NCBI GenBank assembly: GCA_003971905.1
Contig: RSEE01000151.1
Span: forward strand, 54,205-118,204
DNA length: 64,000 nt
Direction of reading: 5' to 3'
From: Moniliella sp. 'wahieum'
Lineage: Eukaryota; Basidiomycota; Moniliellomycetes; Moniliellales; Moniliellaceae
Part shown: positions 48,104-59,039 of the stretch, piece by piece
Layout: each line of letters starts with the position of its first letter
How positions within the stretch are numbered: position 1 is the stretch's first letter
Program-made: the position numbers and the translations under genes
Notes under the pieces: model-generated
Database searches by the model: none
Told to the model about the DNA's origin: nothing
The model's input: the letters and a program-made list of their open reading frames with translations, nothing else

Positions 48104-50583
48104 GGCCGTACACACTGTGTAGGAGGCAGGCGTAGGAGAGAAGAGATAGAGAGAACAGTGAGAGGGTCAGGGCACTGCGAGGGGTGGAGATGGTGCGCGT
48201 GGTGGCTTCAGGCCTACAGAATGCGCTTGCCTGGTGGTGGGGACCCTTGTGGGTGCCCTGCAATCCTCCGTTGATTAATCATGGCCCGCGCCAACCCGCC
48301 CTGGAAATTTGTCCCAGGGCGTAGGAGGCGGAGCGCAGTGCTTGTCAGGGTCTCCAGGGATGGGATGTTAGTACTTAGTACTTGGCTGGTATATAAAGTT
48401 TCTCTACAGAGGCCGCTTTGGACCTTATCACAAAGAACAAGAGTGTGGCATTGATTCCCTCAGGGCTGAGCCTCAGCCTTACCTCGGTTTAGCAATTGAT
48501 GCAAGCTAAGGCAAGACCGAGGATATAACCATGACATGTGACATGGGACAAGCAGCGCAGCATTCTTCTTGAACAAGAAGCACACGAGAATGAGTTGAAC
48601 AGAGCGCAACTAAGAGCAAAAGAGAAAAGTTGAAAGGGAAATGCATTTTGCTCAACCTCAGGAGAGGTGGGATGGGCAGACGTAGACAACAGTTATCAAG
48701 CAGAGAAGAGTTTATACGCACTGGTGAAAACCCAAGGATATGCTAGGACAAGGGGTGCTAGGACGAGCAGCTGTCGGTACGAATGTAGCATGCCGTATGC
48801 ACGGGCGAAGACAGGCGAGCGAGCCAGTTGAACTTATGCGCCCCGGTTGCTTTCTGCGCCCCCAACCTGGTCAACCACTGAACCTATCCCCTCGCGGCTT
48901 CGACCTCACCCAAACGGACTAGCCAAAAACAGGCACGATGGCTCCACGGCCATCCCTTGCTCTTCGGATAGCCGAGGCATTGTTCCAGCCCAAAAGTAAT
49001 TTACTCTCGAGCGGCGTTACTTCTTTGAGGAGTGGGTCCGCACGTAGGAGTAGAAGGCTGGGTGGGCGATAATCATGGAACAAAGAACGTCGAGTATTCC
49101 GTTCGCCAGCGTGTGGGATAGTGGCCGACGGACGTAACCCTAAAGAGGGCCAGTCGCTGTGCTAGCACCACCGCTTGGGGGACCCTCAGTCATCCCTTTC
49201 CTATCGCAGTCGACAGGGGAAAGGTAGTACAGGAGATAACCTGCGTGGACAAGGGGACAATGTGTTGCTGAATTGCGTTGCCATCTCCCTCTGTCTAACA
49301 AAAGACGGATGTGAACTCAAATTGTGGTGCGGTGCCATGTCTTCCTAGCTCGCCAGTGGGGCGCATCTTACAAGACATCCTGTTTTCACATGTGAAAGTC
49401 AGTGATGAGCAAAAACGCAATGGTGGGGATTTACGCCAACCCCTGCATGCATACCGCCGAGCAAGCCGACGCTCGTCATGCCGTTGCGCCCCTTGCCTCA
49501 CATCCTTCCCTCTTACCGGTATTGTCGCCCACATCGGCTCGTACCTAGGATCCTAAACCTGGAAGGGGAAAAATTGGACGAGGGGGGCGGGCGTAAAAGT
49601 ATGCAGAGTGGTCTTGATGCTTCGCGCTCGGTTGAGACAAAGGGCGATCACATTTTGAACGTAGTAACGGGATGGATGGGAGGACTCAACAGCTCCTGCA
49701 AAAGAACATCTTCGTGTTACTCGTCAACCCTGCTTGCTTCGAGACAGACAAGACTGAGCACTGGCTTCGGAAATCGAACTCATCTTTGCAGCCACGAGAG
49801 CGCGAAAGGGCCCACACTGATCACGCCGCTGAGATCAGCGGGCAGCGCAGCGCCAACACACATGTTGAACATGGAACATGCTAGCAGGGAGGATGCCTTG
49901 GCACGAGGGAGAAGTGAGTAGTAGGCGCCTCGACGCCAGGCCAGTAGTGATGCCAACCCTGATTATGCACGTTTAACGGTACAAGGGCTGGGAAGAGGTC
50001 CGGGGCAATCCAGCACGCGAGGGTTGGGAATGCATCCTAAGCGACGTGTATCCAGTGTAGGGTGAACAGTGCCGAGTCCAGCACAGTAGCTCACGTATGG
50101 TTGATGGCATGTTCAAGGGGGCGTCGCACAAAATGGAGAGGATGGGGAGTGTAAGACCAGACGAAACGCAAGAATTTGGATGGAGAACCTGAGGAGCATC
50201 AGTAAGCGTTGACAACCGTTCGAACACGCCGGAGCATGCACGCGTGGGCTTCGGAGGGAAAGAAGGGGACAGGGGGTGGTGACAAAGCGCTGCGGCCTGC
50301 AAACGGGACGCAGGTCGCAACAGGTAGAGTGCCTCTGGCGAAGGCAGGCGGCTGGTGCACAGGTGGGGGCGGGGCGTGGCTGCGTCCTGGTGGGCAGGAG
50401 CGACTGACGTCAGCGCGTCAGCGGTCAACGTGGTCAACCTGGTCCGCATTCCACTTTTCAATTCCAGCCGCCGAAATTTCAGGCTTCTCACCCTGTTCGA
50501 CAACCGATGTGGGGGGCGGAGAGCGGCGGGTGGGGTTATGCAGCGTCGGGCGAATGGATGGACACGCGCCCTGCATGGCTGTG

Positions 50584-50592
50584 TTTTATATA
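50584..50592 (-). promoter_or_regulatory. TATA box on the minus strand, divergent to the carboxylesterase
   Basis: TATATAAAA on the minus strand within the carboxylesterase upstream region. It faces a weak 49973-50629 open frame. Could mark an unannotated divergent transcript or be coincidental. Confidence 0.25.
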
Positions 50593-50700
50593 GGCCTCCG
50601 CTGGCGCCACCCCCGTCGGGCCGCAGCAACTAGTGACGCCGACGGTACTGGCAGCGCCAGGCATATACAAGCGAGCACAACAATGGGTTGGGCAGCCTCC

Positions 50701-50706
50701 TATAAA
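50701..50706 (+). promoter_or_regulatory. TATA box of the carboxylesterase gene
   Basis: TATAAA 85 nt upstream of the ATG at 50791, followed by a pyrimidine-rich leader. Spacing fits a TATA-driven start some 30 nt downstream and a short 5' leader. Confidence 0.5.
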
Positions 50707-50790
50707 CACACCCACTCCTCTCCCCCCCTCCCCCCGCCACCATCTCTCCACCCCCCCCCACTTCCCCACCACCCCACTCTCTCTCCCATA

Positions 50791-52695
50791 ATGCTCTCCA
50801 AGCACCTCTCCTGCCGCTTTGCGCACTCGCCATCCCCGTTTGCTCACTTCCTTGTTGCTTCTGCCGTGCTCGTTGCACTTCTCCTAGCAACACACGACAC
50901 TCACCTATTTGTCGCCGCCGCCGTCATTCCTCCCTCGCCCCACCCGTCTCTTTCAGACACGCTGATCGTTGATTTGGGCCACGCACAGTACGCCGGAGTG
51001 CTCAACGCAACGGCCCAGGTGGCTAGCTGGAAAGGCATTGCTTACGCCGCTCCGCCTACCGGTCCACTCCGCTTCTTTGCCCCGACTCCTCCGCTTCATC
51101 GCACCGCCGTCGTGGCAGCCACCGACTGGCCCGACCAATGTGTCCAAGGCAGCCCAGGCAGTCCAGGCATTGCCCCCAATAGCTCCGAAGACTGTCTCTA
51201 CCTCAACATCTTTGCACCGGCCCACCATGCTCACAAGCTTCCCGTTCTCGTATGGCTCCCAGGCGGAGGTATGTGAGATGCCGTCTTTTCGTTACGCCAG
51301 AGCTCTGTGGGCCTCCTAACATGTCGTATTTTTGCTTTGTCCATCAAGGTTTTACTCAAGGTAACGCACAGCTCGATGCGACTGACAACGTTGTCGAAAG
51401 CAAACACAACGTGGTGATAGTTACCGTTCAATACCGTCTGGGAGCGCTCGGCTTCTTGCCGGCCTCCAACCTGACCAAGGCAGGCGCGGCGCTTAATGCA
51501 GGCTTGCTAGATCAGCGTGCTGCTCTGTCTTTTGTCCGTCGCCATATCTCCAAGTTTGGTGGCGACCCCACACAAGTCACCCTCGGTGGGCAAAGCGCTG
51601 GAGGTGGGAGCACCATCTTTCATGTTCATTCTCCAGGATCCCATGGTCTATTTCACCAAGTAGCTACAGTTTCTCCCTTTGTCCTCATATATACCGCCCG
51701 ACCGATCCTCTTCCTCAGCAAGCTCTTGCTGCCGTCGTCAACGCGACTAATTGCACTTTTCCCCTCCGGGAAACCCGGAAAAGGCCCTTGGCTGTTTGCA
51801 AAACGCTTCTGCGGAGCAACTTTTCCAAGGGAGCTTTACCGCCCAGATACAGTACCCTCTTGGCTTGGGGGGGCTTCCCGTTCTTGATAATAACACTGTA
51901 TCGCAGTATCCTTCTCCTCTGCTGGCCACCTCCACCTGCACACTCAATGGCGCAGTGCGATGGTTGGACACAATGCCGAGGATGGTCCGGCACTGGTGAC
52001 GCAGCAGGTGACCAACGAAACGGCTTTCCAGTCCTTTGTCGCAACCATGTTCCCTCATCTGAATACAGATGAGCAAGCACGTGTGCGGAGTATGTACCCG
52101 CTCGATGGGAACGTGCAGAACAATTATGCCACGGACGGCTTGACCACCCACCCCTTCGCGTCCACGGTCAATAGTGCCGCTCACGCCCATCAAGCTCGAG
52201 CAGACTTGGTATACGGAGAGGCGTTTGTGGCGTGCCCGAGCTATTGGCTGGCTAACCACTATACTAATAAGAACCGTTCGGCATGGGTATACCAGTACTC
52301 GATTGTGCCGGCGTACCATGGTGCTGACATGCCCGCACTTTGGTCGAACGTGCACACCCTCCCTGGCCCAACGGTGGAGCCGCGGCAAGCTGACTGGCTC
52401 GGCGCACCATTCCAATCGCTCTTCAAGCACATCTGGAACCAGTATGCCATCACGGGAGAGGCCTACTCGAATGCATGGCCCCGGTGGACACACCATGAAC
52501 CTATGCTGCTCAATCTTAACCAGACTGGCGGCCAGCCCAAACGCTGCCCTTTTCTCGCCCAACGCTACCGTCTCCTACTTCACCTCCCCGGGACTGAATC
52601 CTTCCGTGTCGCATCATACGGCCAAAGACTGGGAAGCGGGACGGTACGGACGCTGCCAGGAATGGGCCAACTTGGCCGCAAAAGCCTTCTCGTAA
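50791..52695 (+). CDS. Secreted type-B carboxylesterase/lipase
   Basis: Alpha/beta-hydrolase of the carboxylesterase type-B family, hydrolysing carboxylic esters outside the cell. The start at 50791 gives a basic n-region and a hydrophobic signal/anchor (FLVASAVLVALLLA, then a further VAAAV). Family blocks: VASWKGIAYAAPPTGPLRF, SEDCLYLNIFAPA, VLVWLPGGGF (oxyanion hole) bridging an intron at 51269-51348 (GTATGT..CTAAC..CAAG), NVVIVTVQYRLGALGFLPAS, and the nucleophile elbow TLGGQSAGGGS with Ser in G-x-S-x-G. The catalytic His lies in PAYHGADMPALW. Several N-x-S/T sites fit secretion. It ends QEWANLAAKAFS, stop 52693-52695. About 608 codons, normal for fungal members. One-base breaks cluster at 51690-51765, 51950 and 52540. 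Could act as lipase, feruloyl or sterol esterase, which sequence alone does not decide. Confidence 0.92.
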
Positions 52696-53515
52696 ACACA
52701 TGATCGATAAACTCCTCTCGTTCCCTTTTTTGAGACTCTGTGTGTTATGGCTGATCGCCTCGGTCTTGTCCCACATATATGGCCAACGGTGCAGAGGCGC
52801 AGCTCCTCCACGGTTATTGGTGGGACGTACATGGGTATTAGCACGAAGTGTAGAAGGTAGAGAAGAGTACATCTGGACGGAGAGCGGCGGCGGGGTCATG
52901 GGTCTGGTTGTGCAGGGGAGAGTGTGTAAAGATGGGTGGTACTGTGAGGTGTAGCTGCTGAATGGTGTGGACGGTGGGGCGGGGTCTCTGAGTACGCAAG
53001 AGAGAGATGTAGGAGAGTCGGAGCATAGGGGGGCTGCATTGCTATATGGAGGGGAGACAGCAGCCCAGTACAAGGGCTAGTACGGGGGTAATTAAATACT
53101 GCCCCCGTGCGTGCCCTGAGAGGATACTGCCTGTGTGGTCACAGTCCTGTGGATACGGAGGTATGCAATCGACGGTGAAGTATGCACTGTTCGGGTGTCA
53201 GACTCTCACTGTGCCAGGGGGGCTTGTCCCATTAGTAGTAGACCTGTATGGGCACTGTGATGTGGTTCCTATCTGTTCGGAGATCCTGTGTTCACCTCTC
53301 GACTGTCTCCAACAGTCTGTCCATAGATGTATCCACAATCTATCTGCTTCCCTTTCCTCCATCTCACGTTTCCTAACACCGGATGCTTGCCTCGGAAACA
53401 CGGCCCGAGTCGCTTTCCTTAGTACCACAATATATTCATAAGACAGTATCTGCAGAAGGAAGTTAAACGATATACACACGTCCGAAGAGAGTCGGTATAA
53501 CCACAAGTCGGCACC
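52696..53515. other. Spacer downstream of the carboxylesterase
   Basis: About 800 bp, no gene. 52840-53060 is purine-rich on the plus strand. Nothing repeated. Confidence 0.45.
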
Positions 53516-54202
53516 CTACAGTGAGAGGTGCAGTGGGTAGACCAAGCGCCACAGACCTGAGTGGCGTCTATGCGACCTTGTCCTGGCTGTTATCGAAGCA
53601 TCCCCAAGCCCGAGAAGCATGGCTGACAAGCCGATCTCTTTCATCCGTGTCTCCGTGCCAGCACATGGGAGGATGTTTTGGAGGGAAGAGGCGCGGGAAA
53701 GCGCGACATGTGGCTGGCGTTGGGCAAAGGTAAATGCGATGCGTGGACTCCGGCATGCGCGCGGGTTGACCCTGGGGCTGGTTAGTAGCCATAACAAAAA
53801 CAAAAGAAGGGGCAATGGGAAACTGCTTACAGCTGATGTGAATGAGGCAATCCCCATCCTGCTCACTTGTTGACGAGATGCGGAAGATGGTGAAGGACTG
53901 ACCGGCGGCATGGCCTTTCCCGAGATGATGATGCCGGTGATGATGGCACAAATGGAAGGTTGACCAGGGGGGAACGACAATGAGATGGGAACGCCATTAA
54001 CCAAACCTGCGCCGTGGTTGGACGCCTTTTTGCCATCGTATCGCTCCCACTTCTTTCGCCGCTCGCTTAATCCGCGGGGATCGGCGATATACACCGAGCA
54101 GCCGCATGGGATGAACGGACATGCCTGGGATGCGGTGCCAGCACCGAGTTCCCCAATGAGACGCCTTAGATGAACGAAATGCACACGCAAACACACGGGC
54201 AA
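53516..54202 (-). CDS. Protein-like open frame with hydrophobic segment, unknown
   Basis: A 228-codon minus-strand frame with no family I recognise. Its first half (ELGAGTASQACPFIPCGCSV, SERRKKWERYDGKK, NGVPISLSFPPGQPSICAII) is compositionally natural, with clustered Cys residues and a glycine-rich hydrophobic run. Further on, SSFPLPLLLFLLWLL could be a membrane segment. It could be a 3' exon of the Cys-containing frame at 54574-55277 or a separate gene. It ends in less protein-like sequence, so the true end is probably earlier. No start or splice site is decisive. Confidence 0.25.
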   Translation of the reverse strand: MPVCLRVHFVHLRRLIGELGAGTASQACPFIPCGCSVYIADPRGLSERRKKWERYDGKKASNHGAGLVNGVPISLSFPPGQPSICAIITGIIISGKAMPPVSPSPSSASRQQVSRMGIASFTSAVSSFPLPLLLFLLWLLTSPRVNPRACRSPRIAFTFAQRQPHVALSRASSLQNILPCAGTETRMKEIGLSAMLLGLGDASITARTRSHRRHSGLWRLVYPLHLSL

Positions 54203-54573
54203 AACAGCATAGACCCACTTCGGTCGAAAATGGCACGCAGGCCACGAAGATGGACCAGATTAACAGGCTGGTATACCCACCGGCCTGCTTCTCTTGGTCA
54301 CGACCTGCGGTGCACAGGCGCTGGCGGAACAGTGATTGTTGCCGGACAGGCAGAACGAGACAATTCGGTAACTGACTGGGCCGGTGACAGCACAAATCGT
54401 TGAATGCACAAGGGTATACCACAAAAGGCATATCAGGAGCCCGCCGTGTGGGCATCCGGCCTAGCGCCAACCGGCGGGGCTGAGGGTGGAGGCGGCGGGG
54501 ACAAGGAGATGAGCAACGGGAACACAGCCCTGCTGCGAGTGGCAAACAGAAGATGCGAGGCTGAAGCCCTACC

Positions 54574-55277
54574 TTATCGCAGTTCACAGCCACTCGCGGC
54601 CCGGAACCGTTCTACGGGCACGGGGATAACGGGCAGACACAACAGAGCGGCATCGAATGGCCTCTGCTCCTCGGCAGCAACTTCGGGCCTTCCGTGTTGG
54701 CGCAGTCGCGGAGAGTGAGAAGTGTGCCTTGCCGTTGGCAGTGGTGCTGCCTCTGGCCAAGCGCACAGTGGGGGCACTCCCTCCTTTGGCACTGGGCACG
54801 ACTGCCGAGGACGTTGTTGTCGCAACAGCTGCACGAATGTGGGCGCTCCGACTGCGTCTGGCCAATATAATGTCAGCAACTTGGGCCCGGCAGAAGGATA
54901 CGAACCACGTACAGGTATCTCCACCAAATTGGCAAGCTGAGCCCATCTTGGGTCGGTAAGCCCAAGAGATGCGGGCACCGCGGGCAAGCGCATCACGAAG
55001 GACACCCAGCAGCTGCACAACTTTTCATCCTGTTGGCCGCACACCCCCATGTAAGACCCACATTCCTCGGGCTTGAGCGAGCCGATCTGCAGGTGCGCGA
55101 TCCCTTCTTCATCAGCACCAGGTCGCGGCAGAAGCCGGCCAAGATTCGATCTACATCTTCGTAATGGTCCTCGATATGTTTCAACGCCTGTCCGTTGCTC
55201 TCACCACCCCCACGCCCCAGGTCATCGTAGACAGCGGCTCTTGCCCAACCTGCCCCGCCGCCATTCGAGCTTGTCAT
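54574..55277 (-). CDS. Cys-containing protein-like open frame, unknown
   Basis: Reading from the ATG at 55275-55277 gives MTSSNGGGAGWARAAVYDDL, then ALKHIEDHYEDVDRILAGFC. After a one-base break comes a compact Cys-rich block (GSLKPEECGSYMGVCG, QQDEKLCSCW) and LGVLRDALARGARIS. The style of Cys spacing (ECGSYMGVCGxxDxKLCSC) suggests a small disulphide-rich or metal-binding domain, but I cannot name it. Downstream frames to 54574 are rich in Arg/Pro and uncertain. Continuous acidic and aromatic content in the first 100 residues argues against chance. Neighbouring frames on the same strand (53516-54202, 55336-56077) may be other exons. Confidence 0.3.
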
Positions 55278-55335
55278 TGCTTGGAGGGGTGTTTGATCGT
55301 TGGCGGAGGAAATGCCTCTGAGTATAGGGAAGCGA

Positions 55336-56077
55336 TCACTTGCTTAATCCATCGGCTATTCTCCTGCGCCTAGCGTATTGGTACCCGTTCAGCGCGCTGG
55401 TCAGTATGTCACTGGAGAGCAAGGGTTGGGTGGTTCCGCACATGATGAACAATAAGTGGATGTAGTAGAAGAAAAGAGCGAAACTGCATTGGCACGTCTC
55501 GCCCTTCGGGGCAGCCGTATGGCCGAAAGAAGGCGAGGGTGCCATAGGCGTGTCGCATGCGAACAGGAGCCAAAAGCGGACCGACGAGATGCCTCACCGC
55601 CTCACAGAGTGCCTTGGAAGCGTCAACCCCCTTGGCCGCAGCACCACCACAGGGGACAGGTGCGATATGAGCCCAGTCGCATCAGGGATCCCAGCAGGCC
55701 CACTGTAATGGAATGCACCATATCCACCCCGTCTTACCAGTGCCTTGAATAGAAGCAAGCGGAATACCACCACTGTCGGCACCCGAAAGCCTAAGGCACC
55801 CACATGGGATGGCAAGGAGCAAAGAGCTTTGTCCAGCGGCAACCCTTGCAACGCGGGCGCAGAGCCGCCTGTGGCCCAACCCCAGCGCCGCGGCCTGGGG
55901 ACGCAGCGTACGCGCCGACCGTCCTAGGACGCCTGCTTTGACCTGGCGGTGCGCACGCACCAAATCATCGATAGCTGGTGGCCAGGCCTCCTCGGATCGG
56001 TCCTGAGGGAGGCCAAACGTCGACCGAGGAGCCTCCCTGCCAGCCGCCTTCTCAAGGAGCAAGCAGGTTAAACGCAT
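55336..56077 (-). other. Region of overlapping protein-like minus-strand frames, unknown
   Basis: Successive minus-strand frames carry natural-looking segments (EEAWPPAIDDLVRAHRQVKA near 55950, KALCEAVRHLVGPLLAPVRM near 55580, AYGTLAFFRPYGCPEGRDV near 55510) linked by frame changes. They may be part of one decayed or error-broken gene transcribed toward 53.5 kb. No family recognised. Confidence 0.25.
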
Positions 56078-56304
56078 CGCGGTCGTCGAGATGATCTAGA
56101 TAGGTAATTACCAAGCGACCCGCGGCCTGCTTGAGGGGTTACAAGGGCATGCCCACCCCACCCATTCAGGGTTGAGACAACTTTGACTGGAAGACCACGG
56201 GAGTGAGTTAGTTTGAGTAGCCCAAGGCTGTAGCTATCCACCCATACCACTCTCACTGTGATGCGACGCCTGGTCTTGGTGTGTCGGGGGGGTGTGTCAG
56301 GCAT

Positions 56305-56375
56305 GGTGGTGGGTGAGGGGGTGAGGGTTAGGGTGGGGTGGGTGAGGGGGGTGAGGGTTAGGGTGGGTGGGTGTA
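56305..56375. repeat. Telomere-like G-rich tract
   Basis: Two adjacent copies of a G-rich unit of about 30 bp, each containing GTGAGGGTTAGGGTGGG. The TTAGGG core matches the common fungal telomere repeat, but the tract is short and degenerate, so this is an interstitial relic at most. Confidence 0.5.
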
Positions 56376-56439
56376 ACTTTTGAACGGGGCGTCGGATTGA
56401 AAAACGGAGGGCATATGCTGCATAGAGCGGACGATTTTA

Positions 56440-56559
56440 TAGCGAGCTATCGCCTCGGCATAACTCTCAACCCTTTGGGTAGCGAGCTATCGCCTCGGCA
56501 TAACTCTCAACCCTTTGGGTAGCGAGCTATCGCCTCGGCATAACTCTCAACCCTTTGGG
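56440..56559. repeat. 40-bp unit in three perfect tandem copies
   Basis: Units 56440-56479, 56480-56519 and 56520-56559 are identical. Each begins TAGCGAGCTATCGCC and ends CAACCCTTTGGG. A partial, altered fourth start (TACGAGCTATC) follows at 56560. Perfect identity implies recent expansion. Confidence 0.95.
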
Positions 56560-56784
56560 TACGAGCTATCTACCCTCGGCCCTCCCCTACAAGGGTGTCC
56601 GACCGGTCCACATTCAGGGGGGATTTTTGAAACTGCTATTTTTTATGTTTCTGATGGCCGGAGCGTGTGCGGCGGCACTGTACGAGTCTCATGGTACCAT
56701 TGGCTCACCGCCACCGCCACTGGTTGGCGCACCACACCCAAAATGTGTCATAGGGGGGGGTCACCCGAGTAGTGCGCCCGCTCC

Positions 56785-57111
56785 CCATTTTTTTTTTCGA
56801 TACCGTGAACCATCCAAAGTCATCATCTGTTGCACTGGCTTCGTAGCTTTCCATTGATATAGGTCTCGCAGCGCCACGACGCCTGGGGGTCTCTGTAACT
56901 GTGCGCGAAGATCGTGCACCTGGGGGGGTCATGTACTTGTTCCGCCTTTGATACCCTCTGGCCATTTTTTTTTTCGATGCCGTGAACCATCCAAAGTCAT
57001 CATCTGTTGCACTGGCTTCGTAGCTTTCCATTGATATAGGTCTCGCAGCGCCACGACGCCTGGGGGTCTCTGTAACTGTGCGCGAAGATCGTGCACCTGG
57101 GGGGTCATGTA
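56785..57111. repeat. 177-bp-period tandem duplication
   Basis: Two copies of about 150 bp (56785-56935 and 56962-57111) are almost identical, differing mainly at one A/G and in G-run length. Each has a T-run of about 10-11 at its left end. The period of 177 is a multiple of three, and a minus-strand frame (56705-57031) reads the repeated peptide MESYEASATDDDFGWFT followed by SKKKM twice. It is either a coding repeat fragment or chance openness. Confidence 0.9.
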
Positions 57112-57246
57112 ATTAATACGCAGTTAAGCGTTGAGCGCCCACCCCGCATTGGTGTTACGTAAGGGTTCATCATCGCCCGGTTGCCCAACCGGTGACCGCT
57201 CTCCAGCGTCGATCGGTGGCGCACGTGATTATGGTCGCCCAGCCTC

Positions 57247-57505
57247 TACGTTCAACGTTCAAGGTTCAACGTTCAACGTTCAAGCTTCAAGCTAAGGTTC
57301 AACGTTCAACGTTCAACGTTCAACGTGTTCAACGTCCAACCGTTCAACAGTTCAACAGTTCAACGTTCAACCGCTCAGCGCTCACAACCGCTCGACGTTC
57401 AACCGCTCAGCCTTGAGGTCAAGCTTGAGGCTCAAGGCTCAAGCTGCTCAAGGCTCAAGCTCAAGCTCAACGGTCAACTGAACGTTCAACGTTCAACGTG
57501 TTCAA
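57247..57505. repeat. Heptamer microsatellite (ACGTTCA)n, degenerate
   Basis: About 260 bp of ACGTTCA and variant heptamers (AGCTTCA, AGGTTCA), grading into CTCAAGG/CTCAAGC heptamers at 57415-57470 and back to ACGTTCA at 57478-57503. Non-coding. Confidence 0.9.
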
Positions 57506-58254
57506 GCCAGGCCGTCGGCCCGGTGGTCCTCTCGCTGCTTTACAAGTTAGAAGCTACGACGTGCGCTTGAGCTATTCTAACCATGGAACAAGCGGTGGCT
57601 TGGGCCGTGCTCGCGCAGCCCCTCGATAGCCATCTCCGAGGCGCTTCCTGGGGAGTACCGACGACCTGCCATACATCTGCGACGACTCTGCTGCGCCCGT
57701 ACTCATGCAACACCCCGGCACCCATAGTGTACCATCGCTATCAGCTTGGCCGTTATAATGTTGTGGGATCATGAGTTGCAGTGCAAGCGCGTGGTGGGTG
57801 GAGAGGTCCGAGAGGTCTGGGGATGGTGCAGGCGCATGCAGATGGCCAGGTGGACAACCATCCCGCACGCAGATTGACCAGGTGTTGATCCATTCATCAG
57901 TCCCATCAGTGCATCAGTCCAGCAGGCCAGGAGAAGGAGACGGGGGGCGCGGGGGCGTGCGAGGGGGTGCGAGGGCAGTTGGGCCTGCAGGCACGCCCGC
58001 TGAGCGCTGGCCGAGCTCTCAAACACTGGCATCTGTCGGGTGTGCAGCGTGGCGGCGTTGCCGTTGTGAACGGCAGCAAACAGGGGCAGCGGGCGTAGCG
58101 GCGGTGCTCTGCGAGGCGGCAGGCGTTGTGGCCCCAGTCGGTGGTCTCTGCAGGGGGCCGTACGTGCAGACTGCCCGAGTGACTAGTGACATGTGACAGC
58201 TCAGCCGTGCGGCTCTAGCGGCGGTGCGCTGGCCACGGCAGCACCAGCACTGAG

Positions 58255-58295
58255 TACGTTGAGTATGTTGAGTACGTTGAGTACGTTGAATGTTG
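58255..58295. repeat. GTTGAGTAC nonamer microsatellite
   Basis: Four to five tandem copies of GTTGAGTAC (one GTTGAGTAT) related in sequence to the neighbouring heptamer repeats. Confidence 0.85.
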
Positions 58296-58544
58296 CATCA
58301 TGCAGTATTCACCGGTCACCAGCGCTGAGGCGCTGCGGCGCAGGCGGTGGCAGAATTACCACACAGGTGCAGTGGCTGCACCTCCGCTGAGCCCGAGGCC
58401 CGGCGTTCGGAGCACTGGACCGCGGGCGTATGGATCATCGATCCATCGATCATCGCCGATGAGTCACCGAGCCACGCCGATGACCGAGGACGTCGATCAT
58501 CGAATCATCGAATCATCAATATAATCACGTACAATGATGTAATG

Positions 58545-58590
58545 GGTACTGAGTACGTACTGAGTACTGAGTACTGAGTACTGACGAGTG
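58545..58590. repeat. GTACTGA heptamer microsatellite
   Basis: Five copies of GTACTGA with one 4-bp interruption. GAGTGAC/TAGTGACTGG variants continue to 58630. Confidence 0.9.
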
Positions 58591-59039
58591 ACGCGTGAGG
58601 AGTGACTAGTGACTGGTGACTAGTGACTGGCTTGGACATGCGTGGTACTGCGGTGGCTGGTGCGCTGATGCACTGATGGCGCGTGATATGTGACAGGTGA
58701 CGCGTTGCGGTGATGCAGCGCAGGGGCATGCAGCATGCGCGAGTTGAATTTGACATGCGAGATGACATGTCCATGCATGCATGCTGTGTGGCCTGTGGCC
58801 TGTGGCATGTGACATGTGACAGTCGCGCGCATGGGCGGCACGGGCCGGCAGCGTGCTGCGGGATGCATGCTCAGAGACCAGTGCGGTGCTGCGCCGGCAG
58901 TGGCCGTGGATCGGGGATCGCTGATCGACGCTGCCAGGGACGCTGGCCTGGGGCGGACGCCACTGACTGTGAGCTGTGCCGTGCTGCGAGTTGCAACCCC
59001 GCCGGCCAAGCACACAGCGGCTGCAACGTACAGCACACA

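Larger units (their letters stand above)
48104..50790. other. Intergenic spacer, about 2.7 kb
   Basis: Gene-free as far as I can support. Features seen: TAGTACTTAGTACTTGG at 48368-48384, CTCAGGGCTGAGCCTCAGCC at 48459-48478, two TATA elements near 50.59 and 50.70 kb, and a C-rich leader before 50791. A minus-strand frame (49973-50629) has only chance-like composition although it lies under a TATA sequence on that strand. Confidence 0.45.
57506..59039. other. Gene-free, repeat-rich interval
   Basis: Apart from the listed microsatellites I see no coding sequence. ATCGATCATCG-type palindromic units cluster at 58435-58520, and TGACATGTGACA-like short repeats occur at 58685-58830. Open frames on both strands have no family features. 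Confidence 0.45.

Noticed and set aside
49740-49830. Minus-strand tRNA-like B box (GAGTTCGATTTCC)
   Set aside because: No matching acceptor stem or A box at the required spacing.
49973-50629. 218-codon minus-strand frame opposite the esterase
   Set aside because: It lies under a TATA sequence, but its composition (Arg, Pro, Leu, Thr) and lack of any motif are typical of chance frames here. Kept only as a promoter observation.
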